From NCBI GenBank assembly GCA_031271405.1, contig JAISVT010000032.1, positions 1 through 62,379 of the forward strand: a DNA stretch of 62,379 nt, written 5' to 3'. Numbering within the stretch: position 1 is the stretch's first letter; every line of letters starts with the position of its first letter. Origin of the DNA: Candidatus Endomicrobium macrotermitis. GTDB lineage: Bacteria; Elusimicrobiota; Endomicrobiia; Endomicrobiales; Endomicrobiaceae. The notes beneath the pieces are model-generated. The model ran no database searches. It saw only the letters and a list, made by a program, of their open reading frames with translations, and was not told where the DNA came from. Both the position numbers and the translations under genes were made by a program. Positions 19,572 through 28,713 of this stretch are shown in pieces.

Positions 19572-20718
19572 TTTTTTTATTCCATAAATAAACAGCCGCG
19601 TAAGAAACCGAAAAGTAAACCATCCCCATAATTATCAGATGAAGCGCGAAAGGGAAAACGAAAGCTATGCCCAAATCCTGCTGGTAAATTTTTCTGAATC
19701 CTTCGAGGAACGGCGTAAGGGGTATGATCTGCACGATAAGTTTTAAAGGCGCGGGAACCTGATCGAGAGGCCATGTGTAGCCCGACATCATAAAAGCCGG
19801 AGCGGAAATCAAAAGGCAGCCTTTTAAGGCGTCGAGCCTTGTTTTCAATGCGGCCGAAAGAAGAAATCCCAAAGATATCGCCGAAAACGCAAAACACATG
19901 CTTAAAGCCATAGCCGCGCTCGCCGAATGCGCTATCGGTATGTCGAACGCCGGGAAAATGATCCTGTATAAAACTTCAAAATGAATGTATGCCGCCGACA
20001 TATATACGATCATTTTTCCTAAAAAAGCGTTTGCAAGGCTGCCGTTTGCCGCGGCCGTCATGGTCTTGATTTTTTTGAAATCGAATTCCGTGCCTATCGT
20101 CAAAACGCCTACGAGTATAAGCATCTGGTGCAAAACGGAAAGCCAAAGTCCCGGGGTTAGATATAAATTGTAGTTCAGAGCGGGATTGAAAAGCCTTGCT
20201 CCGTCGTTTTTCACGGGCTGAAGCAGCTGCATGGCCTGTTTCGGCGGAACGCCTTTTTTTGTGAGGGAAGAATATTTTATTCCGCCGCCGATTGTTGCGA
20301 TAATCGTCTGAGACGTAAGATCGGTTATGTTTCCCGTTATGTAGTTTGACGAATTTACAAATAACGTTACGGTTTCCTGTTTTTGTCTTTTAATGTCTTT
20401 TTGCAGGTTTTTCGGGATATAAACGCCCAAAACGGCTTTCTGCCTGAAAAACAAATCTTTGAGTTCGTTAATATTTTGCAGCCTGTATTTTACTTCCATG
20501 TCGGGCGTCGCGTCTATGTAGCGGACAATCGTCCTTGAAATTTTCGAATTGTCGTTGTCTATTACCGCTACGGGAATTTCAGTGAGGTTCCCGGAAATGT
20601 AAATGCCTCCGAGAAAAACGCAGTCTATGACGGGAAAAGCAAACATGGCCAAAACGTAAAGCCTGCTTTGCAAAATGTATTTGATTTCCCTTATGATGAT
20701 ATTAAGGACGCCTTTCAT
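19561..20718 (-). CDS. ABC-2 type transporter permease (first)
   Basis: 385 residues with the same layout as its downstream partner: an N-terminal helix, a periplasmic domain (VAVIDNDNSKISRTIVRYIDATPDMEV) and five C-terminal helices ending YLWNKKNEN. The IDNDNSKISRTIVRYIDATP segment is shared in diverged form with the second permease, indicating duplication. It overlaps the HlyD gene by 4 bases. The family normally works with a cytoplasmic ABC ATPase (as in YbhF-YbhS-YbhR), which is not present in this window. Confidence 0.9.
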   Translation of the reverse strand: MKGVLNIIIREIKYILQSRLYVLAMFAFPVIDCVFLGGIYISGNLTEIPVAVIDNDNSKISRTIVRYIDATPDMEVKYRLQNINELKDLFFRQKAVLGVYIPKNLQKDIKRQKQETVTLFVNSSNYITGNITDLTSQTIIATIGGGIKYSSLTKKGVPPKQAMQLLQPVKNDGARLFNPALNYNLYLTPGLWLSVLHQMLILVGVLTIGTEFDFKKIKTMTAAANGSLANAFLGKMIVYMSAAYIHFEVLYRIIFPAFDIPIAHSASAAMALSMCFAFSAISLGFLLSAALKTRLDALKGCLLISAPAFMMSGYTWPLDQVPAPLKLIVQIIPLTPFLEGFRKIYQQDLGIAFVFPFALHLIIMGMVYFSVSYAAVYLWNKKNEN

Positions 20719-21515
20719 TTTTTATTGTCTTGGATGACTGCGGTCATTCCCGGCCTTAAATCTTCAACGGGAATTTTGCTTTTTAAGCGCACTTCGAAAG
20801 TTTTTAAGTCGTAATTTCCCTGCCTGTCGGAGGGTTTCCACGAAGCGAAAGAGCCGAGCGCGGATATATATGTCGCTTCCATTTGTATTTTTTCGCCGAG
20901 CGCCGGGATAAAAACTTCGTAGGTTTCGCCTTTTCTCACGTTTTTCAAATCGTCTTCGCGGATATTGAAAACAGCCCATTTGTCCCAGGTGTTCATTATT
21001 GTAAAAATCGGGTATCCTGCCGCTACAAGTTCGCCGGGGTTGGATATTATCTGCACCACTTCCCCGTCGATCGGGGAAATCATGGTAAGTTCTCCGTAGT
21101 ATGCCAGCACTTCGTCCCTCTGGCCTTTTACCGCCAAAACTTTTTGTTTTGCGGCATTGTATTTGTAGTCTGTTTCGTCAAACTGCTGCTTGGGAATGAC
21201 ATCCGTTTCGTAAAGGCTTTTTATGCGCGCGTAAGTTTTTGCCGCAAGCAGGCTTTGCTCTTCCGCTTCTTTTAACGCCGCGTTTACGGTTTGAAGTTTG
21301 GCGTCGAGTTCTTTGCTTTCGAGCCTCCCCAAAATCTGCCCTTTCGTTACGCTTTCGCCTTCGGCCGCGTATATTTCCGCGATTCTTCCCGGAACTTTTA
21401 CGCCGACGTCTATTTCCGAAGCGTCTATTTCGCCGGAAATTATTTTTTCTCCGGGCGAGCATGAAAAAATGACAAGCGGCGTTAAAAGAACGGCAATAAT
21501 CTTTATGAATTTCAT
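20715..21515 (-). CDS. HlyD-family periplasmic adaptor lipoprotein
   Basis: 266 residues. A lipobox LVIFSC puts the lipidated Cys at residue 19. Biotinyl-lipoyl-like halves (GVKVPGRIAEIYAAEGESVTKGQILGRLES and ISPIDGEVVQIISNPGELV) flank a short coiled-coil hairpin of about 75 residues, followed by a beta-barrel domain. The family bridges the inner-membrane pump and the outer-membrane channel. It overlaps the outer-membrane factor gene by 4 bases and the permease gene by 4 bases. Confidence 0.92.
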   Translation of the reverse strand: MKFIKIIAVLLTPLVIFSCSPGEKIISGEIDASEIDVGVKVPGRIAEIYAAEGESVTKGQILGRLESKELDAKLQTVNAALKEAEEQSLLAAKTYARIKSLYETDVIPKQQFDETDYKYNAAKQKVLAVKGQRDEVLAYYGELTMISPIDGEVVQIISNPGELVAAGYPIFTIMNTWDKWAVFNIREDDLKNVRKGETYEVFIPALGEKIQMEATYISALGSFASWKPSDRQGNYDLKTFEVRLKSKIPVEDLRPGMTAVIQDNKK

Positions 21516-22927
21516 TTAGTATCCTCCGGAGCAAAGCCGATATTTTCCTCCTGCGCGGCGGCGCAGACGTTTAAGAGATTGGCGTAAGCGCCGTTGTATT
21601 CAAAAACGGCTTTTTCCCTGTCCAGCTTTATTTTGGTAAGCGCGAGTTCCGAGTCAACCACTTCCAGAGAAGTCGCAAGCCCTTCGGCAAACGACGCTTT
21701 GTAAAGTTTCAAGTTTTCTTCGGCAAGCTTTTGCGCGCTTTCGAGAGCCTCATAATCTTTTTTTGCGGTTTCGCAGCGGTGGTAAAAATTTTTAACGGCG
21801 GTATATATCAGATCTTTTACATTTTCGCTTTGCGATTTGACGGCTTCGATCCCGGCTTTGGCCGCCCTGATTTCGTGAAAATCCGAGCCGCCTCCGAAAA
21901 CGTTTACGGAAGCGGTAAGCCCCAGCGCCCATTCCGGCTCCAAATCCGTAAGTTTGTCCCGCAAAATCTGGTATTGCCCTACGGCGGCGACAGCAGGCAG
22001 AAAATTTCCGGCAGCCGCTTTATGTTTTTGTTCGAGCATTTCTTTTTTAGCGTCCAGCAGTTTAAGAGAGAGATTGTTTTGCAGCGCTTTTTCTTCGAAA
22101 TACGCGCAGTCTTTGCCCGCGCCTATCATTTTCATAGGGGATGAAAGTTCGGGCATTCCTGTTTTGATTCCGAGAGTGTTTGTCAAAAGCACTTCGGCGA
22201 GTTCTTTGTCCATAAGCGCTTTTTGATATTCTTTTTTTGCTTCCGCCAAAGCTACTTCCGCTTTTAAAAGGTTCGCTTTCGAGATGATTCCGTTGTTGAA
22301 AAGTTTTTTTGCGTTCGAAACGTGCCCTTCGATATTTTTTTGTAAATCTTTGCGGATTTCCGTTACGCTCGCGGCCAGTTTGGTCCGGTAATAATCTTCT
22401 ATCGTAGCTGTTATGACGGCGTTTTTGGCGTTTTCGTAGTTTATTTCGCCGACGGTTTTTTCGAGTTTTTTTACCTTCGCGTTTGCCGAAATTTTAAAGC
22501 CCGTGAAAATAGGCTGCGTTACGACCGCCATCAGCCTTACGAAAGTGTCGTCCAAAACTTTTTTCTCAAAAGACGGGATCGAGCTTCCCAGGCTTTGCGT
22601 AAAGGCGGGCACGTTCGCGCCTGCTCCGGCCGCGCCGGCATAAGCCGCGGCGCTCGCGCCTATTATGGCGGTGCGGATGTCGTTAAAGTCCAAGGTCAGC
22701 GGGTCGTTCATTTTTACGGCGACGGCGGTCACGTCTATGCGCGGAAGATATTTGCCTTTCGAGGCTGACGCGCCCAGCGCCGCGCTTTCCGAATTTTTCT
22801 TTGCGGCTGCTACCGACGGATTGTTTTTTAAAGCGGTGCTTATTGCGGATTTCAAATCGAGAGGGCTGTTTTGCGCAAAAACGCCTGCCGCGTAAAACAG
22901 CATTGCCAGAGCCGTAAGTTTTTTCAT
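21512..22927 (-). CDS. TolC-like outer-membrane efflux protein
   Basis: 471 residues with a signal peptide (residues 1-18, ending GVFA) after an AAGGA site. Two OEP-type repeats of long coiled coil are visible (about 25-230 and 265-450), with the typical NxxLGI turn (LTNTLGIKTG) and an ANLLNVCAAA end. It is expected to form a trimeric channel through the outer membrane and periplasm. It is the first gene of the four-gene export operon. Confidence 0.93.
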   Translation of the reverse strand: MKKLTALAMLFYAAGVFAQNSPLDLKSAISTALKNNPSVAAAKKNSESAALGASASKGKYLPRIDVTAVAVKMNDPLTLDFNDIRTAIIGASAAAYAGAAGAGANVPAFTQSLGSSIPSFEKKVLDDTFVRLMAVVTQPIFTGFKISANAKVKKLEKTVGEINYENAKNAVITATIEDYYRTKLAASVTEIRKDLQKNIEGHVSNAKKLFNNGIISKANLLKAEVALAEAKKEYQKALMDKELAEVLLTNTLGIKTGMPELSSPMKMIGAGKDCAYFEEKALQNNLSLKLLDAKKEMLEQKHKAAAGNFLPAVAAVGQYQILRDKLTDLEPEWALGLTASVNVFGGGSDFHEIRAAKAGIEAVKSQSENVKDLIYTAVKNFYHRCETAKKDYEALESAQKLAEENLKLYKASFAEGLATSLEVVDSELALTKIKLDREKAVFEYNGAYANLLNVCAAAQEENIGFAPEDTK

Positions 22928-22955
22928 TTATTTTCCTTATTCGGCCGTTTTAAGC

Positions 22956-22961
22956 ATTATA
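22956..22961 (-). promoter_or_regulatory. candidate promoter of the export operon
   Basis: On the minus strand TATAAT lies about 28 bases upstream of the efflux gene start. A TTGATC 15 bases further upstream is a weak, slightly close -35. Confidence 0.45.
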
Positions 22962-22994
22962 CAAAAGAAAAAAGCCGATCAAGCCATAAAATGC

Positions 22995-23000
22995 TATAAT
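22995..23000 (+). promoter_or_regulatory. extended -10 promoter of queF
   Basis: TGCTATAAT is an extended -10 (TGnTATAAT) 29 bases upstream of the queF ATG. No clear -35 is seen. Confidence 0.55.
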
Positions 23001-23028
23001 ATCCGAAATTTAAAATCGCGGAGTTCAT

Positions 23029-23412
23029 ATGGTAAAAAATATGCCTGTTTTTGACAAAGTCACGCCTTCTTTGCTTGAAGCAATGCCTTATCAGTATGCC
23101 GGAAAAGACATAAACGTCTGCATAGAAACCGAAGAATTTACATGCCTTTGCCCGTGGACGGGGCTTCCCGATTACGCGTATTTGGTCATAAACTACACGC
23201 CGGACAAAACCGTAGTGGAACTGAAATCCCTGAAAATGTATTTGCAGACGTACAGAATGGTCGGCATGGTGCACGAAAGCGTCGTCAACAGCATTTTGAA
23301 CGATTTGGCGAAAGCCGTAAAACCTAAAAATATGACTATCGAGCTGGAATTCGGAATACGCGGCGGAATAACGACGACCGTCAGCGCGGAATACCATAAA
23401 AAGGCAAAGTGA
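23029..23412 (+). CDS. queF: NADPH-dependent preQ0 reductase
   Basis: 127 residues, the usual size of the short (type I) QueF. It reduces 7-cyano-7-deazaguanine to preQ1 for queuosine in tRNA. LCPWTGLPD holds the catalytic Cys41 and Asp48, with the same 7-residue spacing as Cys55 and Asp62 of the Bacillus enzyme. The family signature VELKSLKMYLQTYR follows. A GCGGAG site precedes the ATG. The other queuosine genes are not in the window. Its TGA lies in an AGTGAA repeat motif. murC begins 33 bases later, so transcription may continue into the cell-wall cluster. Confidence 0.93.
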   Translation: MVKNMPVFDKVTPSLLEAMPYQYAGKDINVCIETEEFTCLCPWTGLPDYAYLVINYTPDKTVVELKSLKMYLQTYRMVGMVHESVVNSILNDLAKAVKPKNMTIELEFGIRGGITTTVSAEYHKKAK

Positions 23413-23445
23413 AGAGAGAAGATACTTTTTTTGCGGGAGTTTAAA

Positions 23446-24798
23446 ATGTTCGGAAAAAAACAAAATATATACTTTGTCGGCATCGGCGGTTCGGGCATGT
23501 CGGGGATTGCGGAAGTTTTGATAAATTTGGGGCATAACGTTTCCGGGTCGGACTTAAAAAAAACCGACGTTACCGAACATTTGAAGGCAATAGGCGCGAA
23601 AATTTATATAGGCCATAATGAAAAAAATATAAAAAACGCCGAAGTCGTGGTCACTTCTACCGCCGTAAGCAGAAGCAATCCGGAAGTTGCGGCCGCTTTG
23701 AAAAATAAAATCCCTGTTATACCCAGAATCGAAATGCTTGCCGAACTTGCCCGTTTAAAATATGCGGTAACCATAGCCGGGACGCACGGAAAAACCACAA
23801 CCACTTCTTTAACCGCACTGGTGCTTGACGAAGGCGGGTTTGACCCCACGATAGTTATCGGAGGCCGTCTTAAAAACCTCAAAACGAGCGCGCGTTTGGG
23901 GCGCGGCGAATATCTGGTGGCTGAAGCCGACGAATCAGACGGTTCTTTTTTGAGGCTTTCCCCGGTTATTACCGCGGTCACAAACATAGACAACGATCAT
24001 CTTGACTATTACGGCGATATGAAAACCCTCAAAGAGGCGTTTGTAAAGCATATAAACAGCGTTCCTTTTTACGGCGCGGCGGTTATTTGCGCGGACGATA
24101 AAAATATCCGCGAAATTATTCCTAAAATAACAAGAAAATATATTACCTACGGGCTTGACGGAAAGCCGGACATCAAAGCCGAAAATATTAAAGTTTTAAA
24201 AAACTGCACGTCTTTCGACGTTTTTTACAAAGGCAAAAAGCAGGGCAGCGTCTGCATAAGAATTCCGGGGAAACACAATATTTTAAATTCTCTTGCCGCT
24301 ATAGGCGCCGGGTTATGGCTCGGCGTGCCTTTCAATCTGATTGCCGAAGCGATAAATAAATTCGACGGCGTTGGCAGGCGTCTTGAAATAAAAGGCGAAA
24401 AAAACGGCGTTACCGTTATAGACGATTACGGCCATCACCCGACCGAAGTTGCCGCCACTATTAAAGCCATAAAGCATTTTTGGCCTAAAAGAAAACTTAC
24501 CGTTTTATTCCAGCCTCACAGATATACCAGAACGCAAAACCTTTATAAAGAATTCGGAAAAAGTTTTTTTGACGCGGATTTTGTGAAAGTTCTTGAAATT
24601 TATTCGGCCGGCGAAAAGCCGATAAAAAACGTAAACTCCGGGCTGATAATCAAAAGCCTTAAAGAAAACAAATGCGATGCGGAAAAATTTGAAACCGTAG
24701 AAGCGGTAGCCGCAGCGCTTCCGGCGCAAAGCGTGCTGTTGACTCTGGGCGCGGGCGACGTATGGAAAAAAGGCGAAGAATTTTTAAGGATTCCCTGA
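23446..24798 (+). CDS. murC: UDP-N-acetylmuramate--L-alanine ligase
   Basis: 450 residues. The ATG at 23446 was chosen for its GGGAG site 5 bases away; a TTG 15 bases upstream is possible but less likely. The nucleotide motif GIGGSGMSGIAE is at the N terminus. The Mur ligase P-loop GTHGKTTTTS is near residue 112, and HH-type C-terminal motifs (DDYGHHPTEV, FQPHRYTRT) follow. It adds L-Ala to UDP-MurNAc with ATP in the cytoplasm. First gene of the murC-murB-ddl-ftsQ-ftsA-ftsZ cluster. Confidence 0.97.
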   Translation: MFGKKQNIYFVGIGGSGMSGIAEVLINLGHNVSGSDLKKTDVTEHLKAIGAKIYIGHNEKNIKNAEVVVTSTAVSRSNPEVAAALKNKIPVIPRIEMLAELARLKYAVTIAGTHGKTTTTSLTALVLDEGGFDPTIVIGGRLKNLKTSARLGRGEYLVAEADESDGSFLRLSPVITAVTNIDNDHLDYYGDMKTLKEAFVKHINSVPFYGAAVICADDKNIREIIPKITRKYITYGLDGKPDIKAENIKVLKNCTSFDVFYKGKKQGSVCIRIPGKHNILNSLAAIGAGLWLGVPFNLIAEAINKFDGVGRRLEIKGEKNGVTVIDDYGHHPTEVAATIKAIKHFWPKRKLTVLFQPHRYTRTQNLYKEFGKSFFDADFVKVLEIYSAGEKPIKNVNSGLIIKSLKENKCDAEKFETVEAVAAALPAQSVLLTLGAGDVWKKGEEFLRIP

Positions 24799-24800
24799 AA

Positions 24801-25706
24801 ATGACAAAAAACACGATTAAAAAACTGGCGTCTTCGGGCTGCATAATTTTGGAAAACGAACCGCTTTCCAAACATTGCTCTTTCAAAACGGGCGGTCCCG
24901 CGGATTTTCTTGTAAATATTCCGAACGAACGGGCGCTTGAAGCTTTTTTGGGCGAAAAGCCCGATTTTTTTATTTTGGGAGGCGGAACCAATATTTTATT
25001 TTCCGATTCCGGCTACAGGGGAATAATCGTAAAACTCGTCGGCGAATTCGAAAAATTTTCCATAAACGCAAACAAAGGGGATTCGGCGGAACTTTCCTGC
25101 GGGGGCGGCGCTCATACGGCGGCGGTCGTAAGAGCCGCGGCGGAAAACGGACTGTCCGGGCTTGAATGCTGCGCGGGGATTCCGGGAACAATCGGCGGCG
25201 CGGTTTTCGGAAACGCCGGAACAAAAGACCGCTGGATAGGCGATGTCTTGGAAAGCGCCGAAATTTTCATAAAAAACTCAAGCGGAGTTTATGAAAAACG
25301 GGTTTTGAAAGGCTGCGAAATCCCTTTTGAATACAGAACAAGCGGGCTCGAAGACTGTATTATCTCAAAACTCGATTTTACCTTGAAAAAAGAAGCTGAA
25401 AATGATATTTTAAAAGAGATTTTCGAGAGTATAGAAAAACGTAAAAAGTCGCAGCCTCTTAACTTTCCGAATGCCGGGTGTATTTTTAAAAATCCCGGAG
25501 GGCTCAGCGCCGGAAAACTTATTGACGACGCAGGTTTAAAAGGAAAGAAAAAGGGAGGAGCGGAAATTTCGGAAGTTCACGCGAATTTTATAGTAAACAA
25601 CGGAAACGCAAAAGCGTCCGACATACTGGACCTGGTATATTGCGCAAGAAAAACCGTAAAAGAAAAGTTCAATATAGATCTGGAACTTGAAATCAAAATT
25701 TTGTGA
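24801..25706 (+). CDS. murB: UDP-N-acetylenolpyruvoylglucosamine reductase
   Basis: 301 residues. The ATG at 24801, two bases after the murC stop, is preferred (AAGGA upstream); an in-frame ATG at 24762 would lie deep in murC. FAD-binding motifs are CSFKTGGPADF, ILGGGTNILFSD and GLECCAGIPGTIGGAVFGNAG. The late motif is NAGCIFKNP, so Cys occupies the position of the proton-donor Ser of the E. coli enzyme, as in a number of type II MurBs. Together with the missing third-domain insert this marks it as type II. It reduces the enolpyruvyl group with NADPH to give UDP-MurNAc. Confidence 0.96.
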   Translation: MTKNTIKKLASSGCIILENEPLSKHCSFKTGGPADFLVNIPNERALEAFLGEKPDFFILGGGTNILFSDSGYRGIIVKLVGEFEKFSINANKGDSAELSCGGGAHTAAVVRAAAENGLSGLECCAGIPGTIGGAVFGNAGTKDRWIGDVLESAEIFIKNSSGVYEKRVLKGCEIPFEYRTSGLEDCIISKLDFTLKKEAENDILKEIFESIEKRKKSQPLNFPNAGCIFKNPGGLSAGKLIDDAGLKGKKKGGAEISEVHANFIVNNGNAKASDILDLVYCARKTVKEKFNIDLELEIKIL

Positions 25707-25717
25707 AAGATATCAAA

Positions 25718-26626
25718 ATGACAATCGAACAGCTTAAAAATAAGAAAATAGGCGTTTTATACGGCGGTTTGTCGAGCGAAAGGGAAATTTCGATTAAGTC
25801 GGGAAAAGCCGTTTTGAACGCTCTTAAAAAATTGAAATTTAACGCCGTAGGCATTGACGCCGGTAAAAACGTTTCGCAAAAAATAAAGAAAGAAAAAATA
25901 GATTTCGCATACATAGTTTTGCACGGACAGTTCGGCGAAGACGGCACTATTCAGGGCATGCTCGAAGTTATGGGTATTCCTTATACCGGATGCGGGGTGT
26001 TTGCAAGCTCGGCTTCCATGGATAAAGACGTTTCAAAAAGGCTTTTTAAATGCGCGGGCGTTTTGACTCCGGGCTGGTTTGCCTTGAAAAAATTCGAAGC
26101 CGTTCCCGAAATAAAAAAATATCCGGTCGTCGTAAAACCGTCGCGCCAGGGGTCGGCTATAGGCGTTTCCATAGTGGAGTCGAAAGCGGATTTTGCGAAA
26201 GCGGCCAAAGAAGCGTTTAAGTACGGCGATGAAATCATAGTCGAAGAATTTGTGAAAGGAACGGAAATAACCGCCGGCATTTTAGACGGACAGGCTTTGC
26301 CGGTCGTTGAGATAATTCCGAAAGGCAAATTTTACGATTTTAAGTCTAAATACCAAAAAGGCGGATCCAGGCATTTGATTCCCGCAAGGATAAGCAAAAA
26401 AGCTTACGCGCGGGCTCAGGCGGACGCGAAAAAGATTTTCGATACGTTTAAATGCCGCGCCGTATGCAGGGTGGACATGATCGTCGATTCGCAGGATAAA
26501 GTCTGGACGCTTGAAAACAATACGGTTCCCGGGATGACCGAGACTTCTCTGCTTCCCGACGAAGCTAAAGCCTGCGGCATAAGTTTTGAAGAACTCGTAT
26601 TAAAAATAATGGAATGTTCATTGTAA
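25718..26626 (+). CDS. ddl: D-alanine--D-alanine ligase
   Basis: 302 residues from the ATG at 25718. A GTG at 25703 that overlaps the murB stop is an alternative start giving five more residues; neither has a strong ribosome site. ATP-grasp motifs: YGGLSSEREIS, HGQFGEDGTIQG, VVKPSRQGSAIGVS, EEFVKGTEITAG, and the metal-site NNTVPGMTETSLLP. It makes the D-Ala-D-Ala dipeptide of the peptidoglycan stem. Its place between murB and ftsQ is typical of the cluster. Confidence 0.95.
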   Translation: MTIEQLKNKKIGVLYGGLSSEREISIKSGKAVLNALKKLKFNAVGIDAGKNVSQKIKKEKIDFAYIVLHGQFGEDGTIQGMLEVMGIPYTGCGVFASSASMDKDVSKRLFKCAGVLTPGWFALKKFEAVPEIKKYPVVVKPSRQGSAIGVSIVESKADFAKAAKEAFKYGDEIIVEEFVKGTEITAGILDGQALPVVEIIPKGKFYDFKSKYQKGGSRHLIPARISKKAYARAQADAKKIFDTFKCRAVCRVDMIVDSQDKVWTLENNTVPGMTETSLLPDEAKACGISFEELVLKIMECSL

Positions 26627-26630
26627 AGCT

Positions 26631-27434
26631 ATGGTGAAAAAAAGAAAATATTCTTACCGCAGGAGAGTGTCGGTTTCCGCGTCGGGGAAAAAAAGAAAGA
26701 CCGGCAGGTTTTTTCTTTTTACGTTTCTTGCGGCTGCGGTTTTGGCGGCTCTTTATCTCGGCGGGAAAACGCTTGTCGGCTATGCCTACGCTTCCGACGG
26801 TATGACCATACGGGATATAGAAATTTCGGGCTGCAAAAACGTGACAAAATCGGAAATAAGGGAGCTTCTTCCTTTTAAAGTCGGCGACAATCTTCTGAAA
26901 ATAGATTTGTCCGAAGCCGAAAACGAGATAAAAAAGGTCAAGCCCGAACTTAAAAATATTTCCATAAACAGGCGCTGGCAAAAAGTTACCGTGAAACTTT
27001 ACGAGCGCACGCCCGAAGCTTTTGTCGCAGGCAAAGACGGCATTTTGGGCGTAGATTTCGAAGACAGGCCGTTTCCGCTGCGCGGGTTTATGAGCGGAAT
27101 GAAAGTCCCGAGGCTTAACTGCAAAACCGATGTCGGAAGAGGCGAACTTTTAAATTTCGTAAAAGCGTTTAAGCCCGTCTGCAAAGATTTTTTAGACAAT
27201 ATCGAAGAGATAAAATTCGGAACTTACGGCGACATAGTTTTTGTCATGCACGACGGGACCGTCGTTTACTGGGGCGACGCGAGAAAAGAGCGCATGGAAC
27301 GCAGGTTTGACAAGTTCGGCAAAATTTACGTGGACGCCATGTCTAAACATAAGAAAGTGGAATTTATAGATATGACCTATTACGATTCGGGCAGGGCGCT
27401 GGTAAAGCCCGTAATCGAAGAAGCGGGCGCTTAA
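26631..27434 (+). CDS. ftsQ: cell division protein FtsQ (POTRA domain)
   Basis: 267 residues. A very basic cytoplasmic N terminus (KKRKYSYRRR ... KKRK) leads to one transmembrane helix (about 26-45). The POTRA domain is at about 58-125 (IRDIEISGCKNVTKSEIRELLPFKVGDNLLKIDL) and the FtsQ domain follows. It is a bitopic inner-membrane protein of the divisome. It begins 4 bases after ddl. Confidence 0.9.
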   Translation: MVKKRKYSYRRRVSVSASGKKRKTGRFFLFTFLAAAVLAALYLGGKTLVGYAYASDGMTIRDIEISGCKNVTKSEIRELLPFKVGDNLLKIDLSEAENEIKKVKPELKNISINRRWQKVTVKLYERTPEAFVAGKDGILGVDFEDRPFPLRGFMSGMKVPRLNCKTDVGRGELLNFVKAFKPVCKDFLDNIEEIKFGTYGDIVFVMHDGTVVYWGDARKERMERRFDKFGKIYVDAMSKHKKVEFIDMTYYDSGRALVKPVIEEAGA

Positions 27435-27470
27435 TAAACCGGCGAAAAATCGGACAATTACGAGGGAAAA

Positions 27471-28712
27471 ATGGCAAAACAAACTATTATAGCCGGTCTT
27501 GATATCGGAAGCAGCCAGGTTTGCTGCGTCGCCGGAGTTAAAGACGAGGAAAAAAGGCTTATCAAAATTTTGGGCTCTTCCGTCGTTCCGTGCAGCGAAG
27601 GAATAAAAGCCGGCGCGGTCATAAACATACAGGAAGCCGCGGTGGCGATATCGAGAGCTTTTGACGAGACGGAAAAAGCCGTCGGAAGCCAGATAAACGA
27701 TATTGCGGCCGCCATAAGGGGCAGTTTTGTCGAGGCTAAAAATTCGTCGGGTTCGGCGGACATAAACAATTCCGAAAAAGAAGTTACTCCCGAAGTCGTC
27801 GCCAACGTTTTAGACAGCGCGAGAAACAAAATAAGAATAGATTCGGAACACCAGATCCTGCAGATCGTTCCGAAAGAATTTACTTTGAACCAGCAGAAAG
27901 ACATACGCATACAAAACCCTATAGACATGAAAGGCTCGTTTATAGAGGTTGACGTTCACGCTCTTATAGCTTCAAGCGGCAATATAGGAAACATAATGAA
28001 AGCCATAGACGAGGATGTCGACGTAAAAATTTACAGTTATCTTGCCGCCAGCGAAGTTCTCGTTACGAAAGAAGAGAAAGAGCTCGGCTGCCTTGTCGTG
28101 GATTTCGGCGGGCTTACGACCGGGCTTGTTCATTATACCGACGGAATTTTAAGATATACGGGCGAAATTCAGGTGGGTTCCGATTATATAACCAGAGACA
28201 TTATGCATAGGCTGAGGGCTTCTTTTGCGGTATCAAAAGAAATCAAGGAAATGTACGGAACGGCTTTCGCGTACCCCGATCTTAAAAACGAAGAGTTCGA
28301 ATACCGCGGCGCGGACGGAAAAAGCATGAAAAAATACGATAAGCGCCAGCTTGTGGAAATCATACAGTCGAGAATAGATCAGGTATTGTCGGCCGTAGAA
28401 AGCAAAATGAAAGCAAGCCCCTGGGGCAGCCAGTTTTTGTCGGGCGGGATAATCCTTACAGGCGGCGGGTGTCTGCTTGCCGGAATGCAGGAAGCAGTGG
28501 AAAAATATTTCGGCTGTTCCGTGCGCATAGGCATTCCGAATTCCGAAAAAGTCATAGGCCAGAGCGAAATAATTTCAAGTCCCGTTTATACGGCCGCTAT
28601 AGGCGCTGCCGTATCGACTCTTTCGGAAAATTACGGTTCGTATATGCCGAAAAAATCTTCCGGGAACGGTTTTTTTTCCAGAGCCGTAAGATGGTTTGAG
28701 GAAACTTTCTGA
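27471..28712 (+). CDS. ftsA: cell division protein FtsA
   Basis: 413 residues with a GAGGG site. Actin-fold ATPase motifs are AGLDIGSSQVC (phosphate 1), LVVDFGGLTTGLVHY (phosphate 2) and GIILTGGGCLLAG (adenosine). The C terminus GFFSRAVRWFEETF is the amphipathic membrane-targeting helix that tethers FtsZ to the membrane. It starts 36 bases after ftsQ and ends just before ftsZ. Confidence 0.96.
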   Translation: MAKQTIIAGLDIGSSQVCCVAGVKDEEKRLIKILGSSVVPCSEGIKAGAVINIQEAAVAISRAFDETEKAVGSQINDIAAAIRGSFVEAKNSSGSADINNSEKEVTPEVVANVLDSARNKIRIDSEHQILQIVPKEFTLNQQKDIRIQNPIDMKGSFIEVDVHALIASSGNIGNIMKAIDEDVDVKIYSYLAASEVLVTKEEKELGCLVVDFGGLTTGLVHYTDGILRYTGEIQVGSDYITRDIMHRLRASFAVSKEIKEMYGTAFAYPDLKNEEFEYRGADGKSMKKYDKRQLVEIIQSRIDQVLSAVESKMKASPWGSQFLSGGIILTGGGCLLAGMQEAVEKYFGCSVRIGIPNSEKVIGQSEIISSPVYTAAIGAAVSTLSENYGSYMPKKSSGNGFFSRAVRWFEETF

Positions 28713-28713
28713 T

